Positions 4,533 to 6,141 of a DNA stretch of 6,141 bases are shown here, piece after piece; the stretch's first letter is position 1; every line of letters starts with the position of its first letter. The notes beneath the pieces were generated by a model. It was not told where the DNA came from. It did not search any database and was given only the letters and a program-made list of their open reading frames with translations. The position numbers were made by a program, and so were the translations under genes. Origin of the DNA: DAOOVD01 sp035369845 (lineage in GTDB: Bacteria > Bacillota > Desulfotomaculia > Desulfotomaculales > Pelotomaculaceae); assembly GCA_035369845.1 (NCBI GenBank), contig DAOOVD010000086.1, positions 1-6,141 on the forward strand, in the 5' to 3' direction.

Positions 4533-5603
4533 ATGAGGAAATGGACATCCCGCCTGGTGCTGTTATTGTTGTGTTCTCTGGCCGTTTATTACATTTATAA
4601 ACAATACCGTCCCTTAAACCATGTGAAGCTTCCCCCTCCGGATGAGCCGCCTTTTTTCAGCGTTTCCTACCTGTGGGGTTATTCCCCTTCTCAACAGTCT
4701 GCGGATTTGCTTGACAGATTCAAATCATACCGCCAGGAGATAGAAAATATTGCTCTTGATCTCAAGGATATAGGAGCGGCCGGGTTCAACGGCATAAAAC
4801 TGTGCTTCTACTACAATCAGGACAATACCCTGATCGACTGGACCGCCGGGAAGGCGGCCGAAGAACGTCTCTATCCCATCGGGCTCCTGACTGGGCACAA
4901 CCGAAAGTCCAAAGGAAGGGCTTTTACGGAGGAAGAGTTGCGGCGGTGGGAACGTTTCGTGCGGCAAGAGGTCAAAAAGAACCGGGATATTATATATTAT
5001 TGGGAAGTGTGGAATGAACCGGACATCGACCTTTACCGCTACGGCATTCCCAAGGAGTATTTGGAACTCCTCAAAAGAACGGCGGCGGTAATCAAACGGG
5101 AAAATCCCGAAGCGAAAGTAATCATGGCCATAGGAGCGGTGGATTCGAACGGGGTGTCTTTCCTGGAGGAGGTCCTCTCTTCAGGCGGGGGGAACTATTT
5201 TGATATCCTCGGCTTTCACCCATATGCGGCCAATCCTTACATCCGGAAGGACATTTTTAACAAATCCGTCGAGACGATCAAGAATATAAATGAACAGTAC
5301 GGCAACCGATGGCCGCTTTGGATTACCGAAATAGGACAGCCGACCAGTGAAGTTTCCGGGGAGCTGCAGGCGGAGTCGGCAGAATTTGTTTTCAAGAGAG
5401 CCTGCGAAGAAAAAATACCTGTTATATGGTTCCATTATTCCGACAAGAAGGCGCCGGGTAACGCCGTCACCGGCAGGGGATGGGGATTGTTGGACGCCTG
5501 CGGAATGCCGAAACCGTCCTATGAAAGATTGAAGGCTGTGATGTCCGGTGTTTCAGATGCCCGTACACATCAATCACTGGAAGGTGATCCAGGTGAAAGA
5601 TAA
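4533..5603 (+). CDS. Membrane-anchored clan GH-A glycoside hydrolase (PslG/GH39-like)
   Basis: The protein has 356 residues. Residues 7-20 form an uncleaved-looking membrane anchor after a basic start (MRKWTSR), followed by a Pro-rich linker (about 34-40) and then a TIM-barrel glycosidase domain on the outside of the cell. The acid/base is E162 in YYWEVWNEPD and the nucleophile is E266 in LWITEIGQP. GFHPY (227-231) and VIWFHY (297-302) are typical barrel-strand ends lining the active site. This E-E pairing marks retaining clan GH-A enzymes, and the closest feel is to GH39/PslG-like endoglycosidases that cut exopolysaccharide; the family assignment is inference. ATG 4533 follows GGGGGGTGA (4518-4525... 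spacing about seven). The 124-base gap upstream holds no clear promoter. The end overlaps the next gene by 11 bases. Confidence 0.82.
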   Translation: MRKWTSRLVLLLLCSLAVYYIYKQYRPLNHVKLPPPDEPPFFSVSYLWGYSPSQQSADLLDRFKSYRQEIENIALDLKDIGAAGFNGIKLCFYYNQDNTLIDWTAGKAAEERLYPIGLLTGHNRKSKGRAFTEEELRRWERFVRQEVKKNRDIIYYWEVWNEPDIDLYRYGIPKEYLELLKRTAAVIKRENPEAKVIMAIGAVDSNGVSFLEEVLSSGGGNYFDILGFHPYAANPYIRKDIFNKSVETIKNINEQYGNRWPLWITEIGQPTSEVSGELQAESAEFVFKRACEEKIPVIWFHYSDKKAPGNAVTGRGWGLLDACGMPKPSYERLKAVMSGVSDARTHQSLEGDPGER

Positions 5604-5796
5604 AAGAATAACGTTGAAAAATGCCTGCAGTTTGCGTGCCGGAGCCGAACCGGATGTTACCTGCCGCCCGCAGTACGGAGCGCCGGGCGAACCGCCCGGG
5701 AGCGGCCTCCCCGGGGAGGAAGTTTTTGATGACGTGGAATTTGTTTGCCCGGCTTGCTGCTGCGGGATGTACGTTGAATTGAAGGAAGAAGAGTAA
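5593..5796 (+). CDS. Small cysteine-containing protein, possible zinc ribbon
   Basis: This 67-residue protein is of unknown function. It has cysteines in NACSLRAG and VTCRPQ, a Gly/Pro-rich middle, and a CPACCCGM cluster near the end, followed by an acidic tail. Two separated cysteines plus C-x2-C suggest metal binding, but the spacing does not match a zinc-ribbon family I know. GTG 5593 is preceded by GAAGGTGATCC, an almost exact anti-Shine-Dalgarno complement four to five bases away. In-frame starts further upstream (ATG 5557, GTG 5548) lie inside the glycosidase gene without such a site. The start lies 11 bases before the end of the glycosidase gene, so translation is probably coupled. A 24-base gap separates it from the next gene. 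Confidence 0.65.
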   Translation: MKDKRITLKNACSLRAGAEPDVTCRPQYGAPGEPPGSGLPGEEVFDDVEFVCPACCCGMYVELKEEE

Positions 5797-5820
5797 TACT
5801 GTTGCTTGGGAGTGGTCACA

Positions 5821-6141
5821 GTGAAAAAACCTCATCAAATCTGCGAACGGGTTTATATGGTGGGAGGACCGGATATGACCGACAGCAGGGACTGTTGCGT
5901 TTATCTGGTGGACGGCGGCGGGGAACTGGCCTTGATAGATGCCGGCCTGGGCTATTCGTACCGGCAAATTTTAAACAACATAAAAGAGATCGGCCTGGAC
6001 GTCTCCAGACTGAAATGCGTGGTGGCCACGCACGGTCACATCGACCATATCGGCGGCCTGCACCGGTTTCAGCCGCGGGGGGCGAAGGTGGTGTGCCACG
6101 AACTGGAGGAAGGCGCGGTTGCCCGGGGCATTCCAGGCCTC
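5821..6141 (+). CDS. MBL-fold metallo-hydrolase, 3' end cut by window edge
   Basis: The 107 visible residues form the N-terminal half of a metallo-beta-lactamase-fold hydrolase. The early strands CCVYLVDGGGELALIDAGLG carry the conserved D40. The zinc site THGHIDHIGG (H71, H73, D75, H76) follows at the usual distance, and a following strand is AKVVCH. This matches the large glyoxalase II-like hydrolase family; the substrate cannot be told without the C-terminal half. GTG 5821 sits eight bases after GGGAG (5808-5812). An in-frame GTG at 5812 overlaps that site and is less likely. It is the third gene of the rightward cluster. The frame is open to the last base of the window. Confidence 0.9.
   Translation, partial: MKKPHQICERVYMVGGPDMTDSRDCCVYLVDGGGELALIDAGLGYSYRQILNNIKEIGLDVSRLKCVVATHGHIDHIGGLHRFQPRGAKVVCHELEEGAVARGIPGL

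Noticed and set aside
5467..5967. Long minus-strand open frame opposite the glycosidase and MBL genes
   Set aside because: It is the shadow of GC-rich coding sequence on the plus strand; the plus-strand products have clear family motifs.
1..6141. CRISPR array or diversity-generating retroelement
   Set aside because: There are no regularly spaced repeats of 25-40 bases, no reverse transcriptase and no template/variable repeat pair.

Overview
The window looks like chromosomal DNA from a spore-former-type Firmicute. The clues are a YjzC-family protein, strong AGGAGG-type ribosome sites, GTG/TTG starts, an IS256-type transposase relic and a LUD-domain protein. A Desulfotomaculum/Pelotomaculum-like clostridium would fit, but that is an impression and no marker gene proves it. 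The left edge is a tRNA-Arg(CCG) gene that has lost its first ~10 bases to the window boundary.

Bases 66-2660 read as an accessory or relic island beside that tRNA. An ImmA-type metallopeptidase and a YjzC-family protein run leftward as a pair. Divergent from them, a tandem pair of 93-residue paralogues runs rightward: the second has an intact HExxH zinc-protease motif and the first has HEIIE instead. Next come a fragment of an IS256-family transposase on the minus strand and an intact Rpn-family (PD-(D/E)XK) nuclease gene with its own extended -10 promoter and a good terminator. The nuclease gene contains a near-consensus internal Shine-Dalgarno followed by an in-frame TTG. This would produce a separate 77-residue C-terminal protein, the layout known from nuclease/intragenic-antitoxin Rpn loci, and it is the most interesting signal here.

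Bases 2660-3930 are decayed DNA. They hold a possible broken small ORF on the minus strand, short repeated words, and a secreted-protein pseudogene whose signal peptide and body are separated by two compensating frameshifts and whose C-terminus lies behind an in-frame stop. A LUD (lactate-utilisation-type) protein follows that has lost its normal N-terminal part.

Bases 4533-6141 look like healthy single-copy genes in a tight rightward operon: a membrane-anchored clan GH-A glycosidase, an overlapping 67-residue cysteine-containing protein, and the first 107 residues of a metallo-beta-lactamase-fold hydrolase that runs off the window. The first two overlap by 11 bases and are probably translationally coupled.
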